From NCBI RefSeq assembly GCF_022201045.2, contig NC_068561.1:14719001-14783000 (forward strand): a DNA stretch of 64,000 bases, given 5' to 3'. The notes below the pieces were generated by a model. That model did no database searches and had not been told where the DNA came from. It worked only from the letters and a program-made list of their open reading frames with translations. Position numbers and translations under genes: made by a program. Below, piece by piece: positions 47,928-61,546 of this stretch (position 1 is the stretch's first letter; each line of letters begins with the position of its first letter). This DNA comes from Citrus sinensis. Taxonomy: Eukaryota; Streptophyta; Magnoliopsida; Sapindales; Rutaceae.

Positions 47928-49954
47928 TTTGGTCATGTATGACTCGACATGCAAAAGGTAATATTTTAAAATCCTTAGAAGTTCAAATATGTGCTGTGCT
48001 TGCAAGTACATTCATAAATACATCTCACTCTTTCTCTCAGCTGTGTGGAAACTATTGCTTCTGAAATAGTTGGGTTGTCTTGGTTGATCAAAAGAAACTC
48101 TAGGATCTAAATTTCTATAATACATTCAGCAGGTTTTATGTTATATAAACTTTTTTTGTTTTTCGTGTTATTTAGACTGCTTCTGCCGTCACTATTTCTG
48201 TATACAGCAGCTCGTTTACTAAACTGTTTCGTTTACCCTTCTTTGTGGGATCAAGACCTTAGTTTCCTGTATATCAGACTATTTGTGTGATTATTCAATG
48301 CCATTAGTGTACGTACCCAAGATTCCTTTCCATCACCCAGTTGGATGACTTAATTAAAGGACCGATGATACTTGTTTTAGAATATTTTGAACTAAGTGGG
48401 TCAGTTAGCATGACAATTCAAATTTTCCAAATTGCACTCATATAGCCGAATTTTTGAGTTTTAATACTCACATAATAAGCCTTTTTTATGACATTTAAAG
48501 ATTTTTTTTTATATTGTCTCTAATTGTCATCAGCTCGTTCTCTCTAAAATTATGTGCAAATTTCTTCTACTGTCGTGCATAAATGCTTAGGCAGACCAGC
48601 AGTATTTCGTTTCATTTTGTAGACATTTCAGCACTCCTAAAACCATCAAGGAAAGGGAAATAATGTGCAGCAGCAGTTAGATCTTTTTTCAGTATTCTTT
48701 GAATTTTTTTGCCAGTGGGCCTAAGGAATGTAAATTGCTGTCTTGTAGATGGCACGTTCTGGGTACTAACAAAGAAAACAGAGCAATTTTGGTCAGTTGA
48801 ATAGTTAACTGAAGCAAAGATTTGAGTTCACATTGGAGCTCAGGAAAATGAATTTAACAAAAATATTTATGAAATAAAGTGCTTTTTCTTTTCTTTGACT
48901 TGGATGTTCAAAATCCAAATGTTGATTTTTCTTCCCTCTCAGTACTATTGACTCTCTAGTATGTAACAAAGTCATCAACCAAAATGATGAAAAAGTTTAT
49001 TATTAAGTTTATTATATATAGTGAGGCATTTCTCCATTCTGATTTCTGCATGCTGCATTATCTCTTTAACTGTAATCTCTACATTAGAGGTCTGATTTTG
49101 GCCATAATCAAATAAAATTTTAAAGTAATAGACTCATTTCACTTATTTGGCATATATGGGAACATATTTGTTGTGCAGCAGAATGTTGAAGTGTCACGGA
49201 AATGCCTGTGTCTGTGCTTTGATTTTAGCCTGTAAAATCTTATCAATGAGTTCATGGCCTCTATTGATAGAAGCAAGAATCCCAAATTTGGGGCAATTCA
49301 AGGTACATATCTTTACAGCTTTATTTTTCAGATTCATGTGATGCAGTGTGCTTCCATGGCTTTTTTTTTTTTTGGCCTTTCAATATCAATTTTGTTTCTG
49401 TCTCGGACTCTGAACGACAGGAAGTTTACTCCGTCAGAGTATGACGGAACGTTTAATCCGGCAGAGCCTCACTTATATGCTGAGATCCCCTGTACCAGAT
49501 GCTGGGCATTATCACCATGGTTAAAAACCAGCAAGTGAATGTTATTAAGTCATGAAGTTTTGTGTTTTCATTTCGACAATGTCTTCTTGCTTCTTCACAA
49601 CCTCATTTTGGTTCAATTAAACAAATACAAAAAAATGCTTGTTACTAGCTATTATGCCCCATCTCTGCCCTCCCCTCACCTTGCAATTTCAATCATTTTA
49701 ATTTATTGTATCAATTTTAACATATATATAAAATTAGTAACATGATTGCTGGCAACGGAGATTTAGATTTCATAATCAATAAATACCCTTGGTATGAAGG
49801 ACCAAACATGTATGTCAAGTCATATTGTCTAGTTCCTTACCGTACCACGTTAATTACCAATTATTGGTTATTGAGATTCCTAGGCAAGGCAGATTAATAT
49901 TTAGGAATAGATATTACCTCTCTTTTTAACCTTTCAAATAAAAAAAAAATAAAA
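47928..49954. other. 3' flank of the telobox gene, no clear gene
   Basis: This contains the 3' UTR and AT-rich DNA. One stretch, 49417-49538, is less AT-rich and encodes RKFTPSEYDGTFNPAEPHLY then AEIPCTRCWAL before a stop. It looks protein-like but matches no family I recognise. It might be an alternative last exon or an exon relic. Confidence 0.4.
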
Positions 49955-50004
49955 GCGTTTGTTTTGGGTACAAAATGTCACGGGTTCAAATCCTGTCATC
50001 CCTA
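49955..50004 (+). tRNA. trnP-UGG: partial plastid-type trnP-UGG (3' 50 bases only)
   Basis: From gcgtttgttttgggtacaaa (anticodon stem-loop with TGG) through the T arm (cacgggttcaaatcctgt) to the acceptor strand catcccta. The 5' acceptor strand and most of the D arm (about 24 bases) are missing and an A-run precedes the break, so it cannot fold as a tRNA. It is part of an organelle-derived insert. Confidence 0.8.
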
Positions 50005-50166
50005 CCAATTACCGCTCAGAGCAGCAGTAACGCGAGATCTTTTTTTTTTTTTTTTTCGATCGATTTCATTTTGACATTTCTTTTTGTGAGGATCGACGAA
50101 TCAAATGATATTTTTGATCTAATTTATGCCTTTTCTTTTTCCTCCGAATCAAACGTTGCCTTGCTG
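49955..50166 (+). other. plastid-derived nuclear insert (NUPT): trnP 3' part and downstream spacer
   Basis: After the tRNA the sequence ccaattaccgctcagagcag and a long T-run followed by cgatcgattt looks like the plastid spacer downstream of trnP (towards psaJ). The right border is uncertain and set where AT-rich nuclear sequence seems to resume. A plastid-like trnP also occurs in plant mitochondria, so the donor could be either organelle. Confidence 0.65.
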
Positions 50167-51071
50167 TAGCGGTTCAATAATTATTACTTGCCATTCAATA
50201 TGATTATTATTATTTTTTAAATTTTTTTACAAGCACCCTTACGTAAATTAAATTAATCCCTCCCAAGGTTGATGCGAAGGGATTTGAATCCTTTATGACA
50301 AAAGGAAAATACATAGCTTCTGGTTTTGTCTTAGGTGTGCCAGTCATCAGGAACGGTCAAATTATCATCCTGTAATTAAAGGCTATATGACTAAGCAACT
50401 AAATAATAATTAATGGCTCAAAAAATGGCCGGCAATTAGATACTTTAGCCATTTCCCACTGTCTGTTCTTGCAAGTCAAGATTTAAGTGTGCAGTGATGC
50501 CTGACCATATCAGAGTTTGGTTGTAAGTATCCAGAGTTTCCAGGTAAATAATACAATTTGTTATTCACTGGAAAAGCATAACCATAAGGCCTGTATTTAG
50601 GCTGCCTAGTTTAAGAAGTAAAAACTTTATGAGTAATCTTCAATATTTGAGGGGGGCTCTGTATGTCAGTTGCCTCAGATAAGAAACAGAGTAGCTGGTA
50701 AATCAAGGCTTCATAACTTCCATCATTGAAGACTCTAGGAAATTCGCTGCAGTCAGCCGACCAAACAAAGCGACCAATGAAAACTTACGGGAATGGGAAT
50801 AAAAAAATATAGACCATAGAATCAAAGGCTATGATTCAGCAAGGAGCAAACCCTATTTGATGATAATTAATAGTTATAAACAGGGGCCTGCAACCACTTC
50901 CCACTGATTTGTCTTGCAATCCAGGTCTCCTTAGTGTACAATGCCGGCTGACGATAACAAAGTTTCTTTGTCAATTCTAGTTGCAAATATTTAAAGGTTC
51001 CAACTCACACAACAAATTGTTATTTACCTGTTAAGAGAAGAGTAGCTGCATTCACCTATACTTGGAATACA
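50167..51071. other. spacer and SDR-like 5' flank
   Basis: No gene. The last about 150 bases (from about 50917) resemble the 5' flank of SDR copy 4 at 53500-53650 (shared acaacaaattg, taagagaagaat motifs), so they belong to the following pseudogene. Confidence 0.5.
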
Positions 51072-51790
51072 CTTCGGAACTCAGAAAGCAAAGGTGGTCT
51101 CTAAAGGGTATGGCCGCCCTTGTCACTGGTGGAAACAAGAGGGATAGAGTTTATGCCCTATCTTCATTTGTTTTCTATATACACAGAAGTTAATTAAATT
51201 ATTTCGAGCAACACTTCTTTTTGTTTTGCTCCTTTGTGGGTGAATTATATTATCAGACATGCTATGGTAGAGGAACTAACAGCGTTTGGAGCAAAAGCTC
51301 ATTCATACATGTTCCCATAACGAAACAGAGCTCAATCAAAGAATTAAAGAATGGAATAGCAAGGGGCTTAAAGTAAGCGGCTCAGTATGTGACCAGAAAA
51401 TTGGAGCTCAGAGGGAGAAATTGGTGGAGACTGTCTCTTCGGTATATGATGGCAAGCGCAACATCCATGTAAGCTCTACTGCCGTCAGCCAATAATCATA
51501 ATATGAGCTACTTCTGTCTGAGATGCTACAAATCCCAGCTAGAAAAAAAGAGTTGTGAAATAATAACTGAAAGATAAAGATCAATTTCTCAGGTAAACAA
51601 TGCCGGAACCTCTATACCTAAGCCAACCACGGAATATACCATGGAGGATTTCTCAACTATAATGACTACCAATTTCGAGTCAGCTTACCATCTGTCCCAA
51701 TTTGCATACACCCTCCTAAAAGCATCAGGAAAATGGAAACATTATATTTGTCTCCTCTGTCGCAAGTGTTATAGCTGTACCGCAAAACCT
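51072..51790 (+). pseudogene. SDR pseudogene (exons 1-3 only), relative of copy 4
   Basis: The exon 1 relic reads RWSLKGMAALVTGG then NKRDRV, losing the TRGIG end, with no start codon upstream. Exon 2 at 51257-51468 is 212 bp instead of 208, a frameshift around the VHTCS codons. Exon 3 starts at 51593 with [20 protein letters not shown], gains an extra base at GKWKHYIC, and breaks off near 51790 before the catalytic Tyr. Exons 4-5 do not follow directly. Confidence 0.85.
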
Positions 51791-52250
51791 CACTCCTTGA
51801 GCTAACTTTTCGGTGGTTCAAGACCACCTAACATCCAGGACCACCTCACACTAGTATCAAAGCCTAGATTCACCAATAATCTCAGTCCAACAGCTTTGGT
51901 GAAAACCTCATTTCCTTAAGCTAGCTTTTGGGTTGAGAGAGACCCAAAACAACTTGAAAGGATATAAATAGTGTTCTAAATTGCATGTGTCATAAATTGA
52001 TATTATAATTCTTCAAATTTAAGTTCAGGCATCACTGTTATGGATGCTTTTTTAATAAGCTCCGTTAAATAGAAAAGTTTGATGTGTTACGCATATTTTA
52101 GTTCTATACGTTGCCACCATTGTCCTGGATTTTGAAATTATGCATATTTGTAAGTGTTGATTTTGGAAAGTATTGGTGGTGAACTTGTAAGTGTGAGGAA
52201 AAGCCTCATCGTCTTGAGCTAGGTTTTGGGGTTAAGAGAGACCCATGACC
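51791..52250. repeat. LTR-like repeat pieces inserted in the SDR pseudogene
   Basis: Three related stretches (about 51792, 51910 and 52208) share cctca...cttgagcta and gagagaccca motifs. At 51853 tagtatcaaagcc resembles a mutated initiator-Met primer site (TGGTATCAGAGCC). This suggests remnants of an LTR element. The stretch around 52030-52140 instead resembles the 3' flank of SDR copy 4 (ttgccaccattgtcctg versus 55728). Boundaries are unclear. Confidence 0.4.
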
Positions 52251-52914
52251 ACCAAACCGAACATAAAATGATATTCTAAACTGCTAGCTTGCTATTCTCC
52301 AAATTTCAGTTCGGGTATCACTGTTTTCCTGAATTTTACATCCTTCTATCAATGATGAATAAAAAAAAAAAAAAATTCCAAACTAAAAGACTCCTCTGAG
52401 TCCATAAATCAACGAGATATGTGAACTAGCGGTTACTAAGATGTCAAAGGAAGACAATAACTAAACAAGAAATATAATATCTGATGCTCAGATATAAATG
52501 ATTCTTCCTTTTTCTTCTCCCAGAAAAACAAAAAATTAAAAAGTATAATTTATTTGCTTTATTTTGGTAAGATTCATCTCCAGAATTCATAAGTTATCAT
52601 GCAGCAACACAGCAACAGTTCAGCGCAAATAAAGTCTCTTTTTTTCTTTTTGCTCCGAGAAGAAAAGGGGAGGTATCCATATCTTTGATTATGTTTCAAA
52701 ATTTTAGTTCAACATCAGTAAATGTATTGTATTTTCCTTTAACACTTCGGGAGGATACCTTACAAATTTCTTCCATTCTTGATTCACTGTTTTCTTTCAA
52801 GTGTAGAAAGTAATCATCACTCTTTTATTTCCGTACCGCATACTCCTGTTGTTTCCAGCAACTACTCCATTACACAAAATGGAAATCACCTTATGAGATG
52901 AAGAATACAATTAA

Positions 52915-53375
52915 AACACACGCATTTTGTGTTTCTTCTAATTCCACTTGCTCTGTACTTCTCCTAGAGTACATATAAATAATGGTTAAAAGTAATTTGC
53001 CATGAGAGCACGTTGAAAAGAAACCACAAAAGTACTACTTCTTTCCTTTCAGTAGAACATAAACTGCTCAGTGACAGACCGTCCACACCAAATTCCTTTT
53101 CTGGCACAATTTTTTCTCAAACTTTATATGCCAGTGTGTTAGATTTCACCATGTCCACGAATTAATGTTGGGTGACAAATGATTGATTCCCTCTTTTCCA
53201 GGAGATCCTGCTGGAAGGGAATCTCTCAGCAGGATACTGCGTTGAACCCCTATTTGTCACCCTGGCTAGCCTAGTGAGTTTTCATCATTTGCTGCTTGTC
53301 TGCCTTCCAGCTTCTTAATACATCAGAGGGCAGGCTATTTGAGTATAAGGAGGAATGATTGTCAATGGAATTAGA
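52915..53375 (+). pseudogene. SDR relic: intron 4 and exon 5, relative of copy 3
   Basis: 52920-53040 matches intron 4 of copy 3 (shared ccttctaattc/cttctaattcc and ccatgagagca(c/t)gttgaaa). After an acceptor at 53201-53202 a decayed exon 5 follows: GDPAGRESLSRILR, then a stop, then remnants of TPIC and of the ITGQ and DGG motifs with several stops. Its source differs from that of the exon 1-3 pseudogene upstream. Confidence 0.75.
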
Positions 53376-53651
53376 TGTCCTCACTCTTTATTTTCCAACT
53401 AGGGCCCTCAGAACACGTCATCAAGCCAAAAATTCTTTTCTTTTAATATATATAATTTCTCTATAATAATTAACCGTTGAAAAAAGGGCCGGCCAAAAAT
53501 TTAACCTTCTCCATTGTCTTTGCTTGACAATATCAAAGCACCATTGTCAAACTATAGTTGCAAAAATATTAAGATTCTCCTATTAAATACAACAAATTGC
53601 TATTGTTCTCATAAGAGAAGAATAATTGCAGTTACCTCTATCCAGAGAAAC

Positions 53652-55590
<1,939 letters not shown>

Positions 55591-56550
55591 CCCTACGGAC
55601 ATGAAATGATCTTCTAAATTTTCTGGCCGTTCTTCCAAAGTCAGTTCAGGGCTTCATGATATGGATGCCATTCTAATAAGCTCTCTGTTAACGCGAAAGT
55701 TTCTGGATTGTATTTTAGTTGTCTATGCTGTCACCATTGTCCTGCTTATTTTGTATCTTTTCATCTATGTTAAATAATAAATTTCCAACTTAAAAGACCC
55801 CTTTGAGTCCCATAGTTCAAAAAATGAACTCTAGAAATCAACTTCATAAGTGCCTATTAGCTACTCAATGTGGAATAAACACTAACTAATAGAAAATATG
55901 ATGTCTGGCGTTCAGATAAAATTTTTTTCTTTTTCCTTTTGCAAAAGAGATAATAATTTATCTGGTTATTTTGGCCAGATATCCATCCATCCCAGAGAAC
56001 TTGATAAGTAGTCGTGTACCACAATTTAGAGCAAATAAATAATGTACAGTGGAGGTAAGATATCTTTGATTATAATTCATTGGACAATTTCAAAATGTAA
56101 TTAGGACATCATATTAAGTAGTTGAAATTAATACCTTTAAAAATTTCTTCCCACGTACACTTATAATTTTCTTTTAAGTACGGAAAGTAAACATTCTTTT
56201 TTATTTCCATTCTCCTTTTGTTTCCTACAATTGCTCCGTTACAAAATGGAAATCACCATATAAGATATTCCATGCAATTAAAGCGTAACTAATTTTGGCT
56301 TTGCTTCTTATCATCAACCATTTATGGTAATAAACACTTACGTACTGAATCCTTCCACGACTGGTACAACAGACAACCAAACAATACCTGACATGTTCTT
56401 TGGTTGACATGTTGACGCCTTGCCGACACTTTTCTGAATAAAGTTGTAACGCATTTTGAAAGGTGGCTGTGTTTGTGTGGGTTGCATTCTACTTTTTAAC
56501 TCATATCTGATGCTGTTGTCTCAGAAATTTGAAAATTGGCAAAGGTGAAG
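55591..56550. other. spacer between SDR copies 4 and 5
   Basis: 3' UTR of copy 4 and 5' flank of copy 5. Parts (55640-55760 and 55890-56230) are similar to 52030-52140 and 52480-52870, showing that the duplicated unit includes flanking DNA. No other gene. Confidence 0.5.
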
Positions 56551-56798
56551 ATGGGAGAAGCAGAGATCAATAACGAAGGAAATAGATGGTCTCTCAATGG
56601 AATGACTGCCTTAGCGACTGGTGGAACTCGAGGCATAGGGTTGGTAACCTCCAAATTTTCTCAAGTTCTCATCTCCTTTTATCTAATTCCATCTTTTCGC
56701 AGAATAAGTTTACACTGGTTGTTGATCTACTTGTCTAAATCCTAGTTTTTGTGTTTGGGTGTTAGGCAAGCAATAGTAGAAGAACCGGCGGGACTTGG
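56551..56798 (+). pseudogene. SDR copy 5, cut in exon 2 by an insertion
   Basis: Exon 1 at 56551-56639 (89 bp) reads MGEAEINNEGNRWSLNGMTA then [10 protein letters not shown], with Val to Ala before TGG. Exon 2 starts at 56766 (QAIVEEPAGLG, with Leu to Pro) and stops matching at 56798, where TGTTACACCCC begins. The rest of the gene, if present, lies beyond the insertions and outside the window. Confidence 0.85.
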
Positions 56799-58426
56799 TG
56801 TTACACCCCAAATTCACTCATGAAAACATAAGAGAAATTTGTAATAAATCTCACATCATCATACTTATCACTACACATTCTTTAAATAATAAGCATAACA
56901 ATTAGCCCTCTAAAAAAAATCTTTAAATAAAAAATGAACTAGATTAATCCCCAAGGTTCTAAACAAAACTTCTATCTTCTAAGACCAAAAGCTACATCCC
57001 TAATCAGTTTGCAAAATATTAGAGATGAGGGGTGAACTGTTAACTCGGTAAGTAATATATTCACAATATTAAAAACTATTAATCATAAACAATTAAACAT
57101 TATAATAATCATTTTATCATTTGGCATAACTGACAGATTCATTATAAGCATTTAAATAATCAAATCTTTCTAAAAACATGTAAACATAAAACATAGTTAA
57201 CTCATGTCGTGAAGTTCTTGTCATCATTTAGGGTACCGCACCCCACATTGTTCACAACATAACATCATATGTGCACAACTTTATCATCATCCAGCTAGCT
57301 GGCCATAATATAACACAACGTCATATACGTTTCTACGGACAATGAGCCAAAATATTTAAATCCATCTCACATATTTTTTTATAAATAACATTTGAAAGTC
57401 TTTAAATAATTTTTAATCTTTCTTTAATACTTTAAATCTTTTGATAGAATCCTTTAGAAAACATTTTTTTAAAAAAGAAATTTCTTAGCAATATTCATTA
57501 AAAGCACATGTAAAACATAGTTTTGATTTAAGTGAATATTTTATATTAAATATTTCCAAAAGGTGATTTTACATTCCAATTACATAATCCTTACATCCTA
57601 AACATCTTTTATTACATAGTATGTAATATGCCAATTCTCTTAAGGGTATTTAAGTTTTTAAAAAAATTTAGTGATCTTTTTACCCTAGTATAAAAAGAAT
57701 AAGATGTCTTTCCCATTATGAGAGAGAGAGAGAGAAAGAGAGATCGGCTAAGATGAAAAAAAACCGACAGAGAGGAAAAAAAAAGAGATAGAGAGAAAAG
57801 AGAGAAAAAAAAAAGAAGAAAAAAAGGGAAGAAGAAAAATAAAGTCTTCTTCTTGGTTCTACCATGAGCAACACATGAGATCAAGTTGCGTCGTTTGAAT
57901 TGGATATTGTTGAGACAAGATTGGAGGTAAGTTTTAATTCTTGGTTTTCATTAATTTGTTATGGAGAAGAATGATTATATGTTTGCACAGAAGTAGAAAC
58001 CTAAGATTTTTCCGAAAATATGCTGACAGTGTGTTATTTCAAAAATCATAGTAATTTGTAAAAATTGATTTTGATTCTTGATTTTGGACATGTTAAACTA
58101 GACATCTTCTAGAATGTTTTGAAAGTTTTTCCAAGCTAATCGGATAAGATTTCAATTAATTACGATTTTTTTGAAGTCAAGTCTGAAAACCTGAAAATTT
58201 CTGATTTTAGTGAAGAACCTTGATTATAAAATTATTTTTACCATACCTAGACTTATGATTTTATGGTAAAACAATAATTTGTTTTGTATTTTTAAAGTAA
58301 GCATGTCCAGAACAAAAAACTATTTAACAGAATCAATTATGTCTGAAATGTAAATTATTTTCAATAGTTTTTAAGGGAATTAAGCTATGAAATTTTTACC
58401 GATGAATTCCCAATATGTTAGCATAT
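56799..58426 (+). mobile_element. LTR-like insertion (solo or partial LTR), about 1.6 kb to the next element
   Basis: It starts TGTTACACCCC exactly where SDR exon 2 breaks off. It has no coding frame, a TATA-like gtataaaaag at about 57685-57694, and a purine run with (GA)n at about 57719-57735. TG start, length and promoter-like middle suggest an LTR. The other end is not visible because the chromovirus begins at 58427. Confidence 0.45.
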
Positions 58427-58900
58427 TGTTGCGGACTGCCAAAGTCACTAGTCCAATTGCCCACAATTTCGGGCTAGGGAGCCCAAGACAAGGCCAAGAA
58501 TGCTAGCTTGGCCCGATTCCGGAAACTTCTAGGCAACTCTAGCACATTTGAGGTTGTAAATAATCTAGAATACTCCACACATTTCTAGCTCATGTAAATA
58601 TCTAGAATTCTAGGCATGTGGTAGAATTCTCTAGATCTCTAGAGCTTGGCAAGCCTCCCCTATAAATAGGGTATGGCATTTAGCATTTGAGCAACAAGCT
58701 TAGAGCAAGCAACTCAAACACTTGTAAGCTCTCTTGCAATCTTTCATTCGAGTAATACAATTCTCTTCATTCGGCTCCATTGCTCTCTTCTCTCTAGCTC
58801 TTTGAAAACCGCTAGGCTTAGCTAGGCGAAAGCTCAAGGCTTACTTAGCAACATTCAGCAAAGGTTGTCTAAGTGCCGCGCGGGTTTGCTGCGCAAAACA
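58427..58900 (+). repeat. 5' LTR of chromovirus
   Basis: It matches 63637-64000 over its first 364 bases with scattered substitutions. TATA box tataaatagg at 58661-58670. The end at CAAAACA is a best guess because the second LTR runs out of the window. Confidence 0.8.
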
Positions 58901-58915
58901 CTCATCCCGTGATAA

Positions 58916-60170
58916 GTGGTATTAGAGCTAAGGTTTGCACCCATGCAAGTTAGCCCACGAGCAATGGCCAACCCTCTAAATCCAGTGCAAGAGGGCGTTG
59001 TTGGTGTGGATGTTCCGCCGGAACCAAGCCACGGCCGTGAGGGAGAGCACGCCCAAGGCAAGACTCGCGGCAAGTCCAAGGCCCCATCCGTCGATGCGTT
59101 GGAGCCTCGTGTAACCACTCTCGAAATCGTATTGTCTCAAGATAGCCTCGAGGGATTGGAGGAAATAGTCGACGGTTTCGAGGGAGAATACGCCGAGTTC
59201 ACGGTGGCAACAAAAGCCCTCATCCAAGAGCAACCGAATACTTTTCGAGGTGAGTTTCAATTTTTCCATGATGAGTTGCTAAAACTTCATAGCTTTGTTC
59301 AGGATGAACTACTCGCTGTCCGTGCGAAAGTGGACAAAGTCTGCTCGGATTGGGCATGGCACAAGCGCACACTCTTCGCTAGTCCAGTTTCCACAAGCAC
59401 GAGTGATGCGCGACGCATTGACGTACCAAAGCCCGACACCTACGATGGCACACGCAACGCCACAATCGTGGACAACTTCCTATTTGGGCTTGATCAATAC
59501 TTCGATGCCATGGGTGTTTGAGACGAGGCATCGAAGGTGGGCACATCACCCACCTATCTTCGAGGTGCTGTACAACTATGGTGGCGTCGCAAGCATGGCG
59601 AGATGGGCAAAGGCATTTGTACCACCGACACTTAGGCTAACTTCAAGCAAGAACTCTGAAAACAGTTCACCCCAAGCAACGCGGAGAAGGAAGCGCGAGT
59701 GCGCCTATGTCGCCTTAAGCAATCATGTAGTATTCGGGACTACATCAACGAATTCATCACTCTCATGTTGGAGATAAGCTACATGTTCGATAAGGACTCA
59801 CTCTTCTACTTCCAAGATGGCCTTAAGGATTAGGCCAAGACCGAGCTTAATAGGCGGGGTGTTCAAACACTTGACGATGCCATCGCCATTGCGGAGTCAC
59901 TCACCGAATACTCTACCCAATCCAAAGAAAAAAAGGCCAACTAAGGTAAAGGTGGGGGAGAGAGTCGCAAGGACAAGGGCAATAACCGCAAAGATTAGGG
60001 GTAGAAAAAGCCACTTAGGAACAAGAGCAGGCAAGGAAAATCGGAGGGCAAAAGGAGGCACCGAAGCCACGAAGCCCATTGCACTAAAGCAACGGGCCTC
60101 ATTGGGTACGCGATTGTCCGGAGAGGAAGTCACTCAACGCTCTTGCTACCCAACTCAAGAGCAACCCCAT
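58916..60170 (+). pseudogene. chromovirus gag remains
   Basis: An open frame at 58916-59521 includes MANPLNPVQEGVVGVDVPPE, a coiled-coil-like middle and DVPKPDTYDGTRNATIVDNF before a TGA at 59519-59521. The same frame then continues DEASKVGTSPTYLRGAVQLW and breaks further. The remaining gag sequence to about 60170 is in shifted frames. Confidence 0.75.
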
Positions 60171-60171
60171 A

Positions 60172-60840
60172 ATGTCCACGGAGGAACCCCAGCTCAGCAT
60201 AAGTTCTCTCCAACGCCTCGGTGCACTCAATCGCCAACAGCCCATACTCACCAAGAAAGGGATCATGTATGTGGGCGCGAAGATAAATGGACAGTATGTT
60301 CGCGCGCTACTAGACACGGGAGCGACACACAACTTCGTGTTTGTAGATGAGGCCAAGCGCTTAGGCCTAAAGGCCACCAAGGAAGGAGGCACGATAAAGG
60401 CAGTAAACTCACATGCCAAGCCAATTGCGGGAACTGCATAAGGCGTACAAATAACACTCGGTACGTGGAGCAGAAAGCTTGACTTCTCCATCGTGCCCAT
60501 GGACGACTTCAAGATGGTCCTCGGCATGAAATTCTTCAATCAAGTCCATACCTTCCCACTGCCCGCTACCAACTCCCTAAGCATCCTCGATGAGAGCAAA
60601 GCATGCATGGTTCCCACAGAACGAGGCAAGTCTGAGGAGAAGACGCTCTTGGCCATGCAATTCACAAGAGCTTTCAAGAAGGACCCAAGTTTCTTGGTCT
60701 CCATTCGAGAACTTAACAAGGAAGGAGATTGCAAAAAATCACCAAGCCAAGTCCCTCCGCGAATACAAGCTGTCCTTAATGAGTTCAAGGACGTGACACC
60801 CCCGAACTTCCGAAGAAGCTCCCACCTCGACGAGAGGTAG
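60172..60840 (+). pseudogene. chromovirus protease and linker
   Basis: The frame 60172-60441 has the aspartic protease site RALLDTGATHNFV and then meets a TAA at 60439-60441. The next stretch, 60493-60840, has VLGMKFFNQV and the linker IQAVLNEFKDVTP before a frameshift: PELPKKLPPRREVD continues in another frame. Confidence 0.82.
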
Positions 60841-61540
60841 ATCCTGCGATCAAGCTGGAACAAGGCGCGAAACCAACATCTTTGGCGCCCTACCGCATGG
60901 CGCCACCCGAACTTGAAGAGTTACGGAGACAACTCAAAGACTTGCTGGATGCAAGCTATATTCGCCCCTCAAAGGCCTCATTCGGTGCACCGGTCCTCTT
61001 GCAAAAGAAAAATGATGGATCGCTGTAGATGTGCATCGATTATAGAGCGCTCAACAAGATCACCCTCAAGAACAAGTATCTGATTCCCCTAATCGCGGAT
61101 TTGTTAGACCAGCTTGGCAAAGCGCGGTACTTCACTAAACTCGACTTGTGCTCTAGATACTATCAAGTGCGCATCGCCAAGGGGAGACGAACCGAAGACA
61201 GCGTGCATGACAAGGTACTGGTCTTTCGAATTCCTTGTCATGTCATTTGGCCTCACTAATGCACCCGCCACATTTTGCACACTCATGAACAATGTTCCAA
61301 CCATTCCTCGACTGCTTTGTGGTTGTGTACTTGAACGACATCGTGGTGTATAGCACAATGCTTGAGGAACATGCCCAATATTTCCAACAAGTCCTCCAAG
61401 TACTTCGAGACAACGACCTCTTCCTCAAAATGGAGAAGTGCTCGTTCGCTCAACAAGAAGTGGAGTTCCTTAGCCACAAGATTGCGGGCGTACAACTTAT
61501 GATGGAAAATGCCAAGGTGAAGACCATCCTCGAATGAGAG
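60841..61540 (+). pseudogene. chromovirus reverse transcriptase
   Basis: Pieces in order: APYRMAPPELEELRRQL, a TAG before [35 protein letters not shown], then after a frameshift [12 protein letters not shown] and KMEKCSFAQQEVEFL. The catalytic YxDD reads YLND: the first Asp is Asn, fitting a G-to-A change. Confidence 0.85.
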
Positions 61541-61546
61541 CCTCCC

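Noticed and set aside
49955..50004. Functional nuclear tRNA-Pro gene
   Set aside because: The 5' acceptor strand and D arm are absent, so it cannot fold; it is a plastid-type fragment.
57612..57884. 90-residue minus-strand frame (Phe/Ser/Leu-rich)
   Set aside because: It is a translation of a GA/A-rich low-complexity tract.
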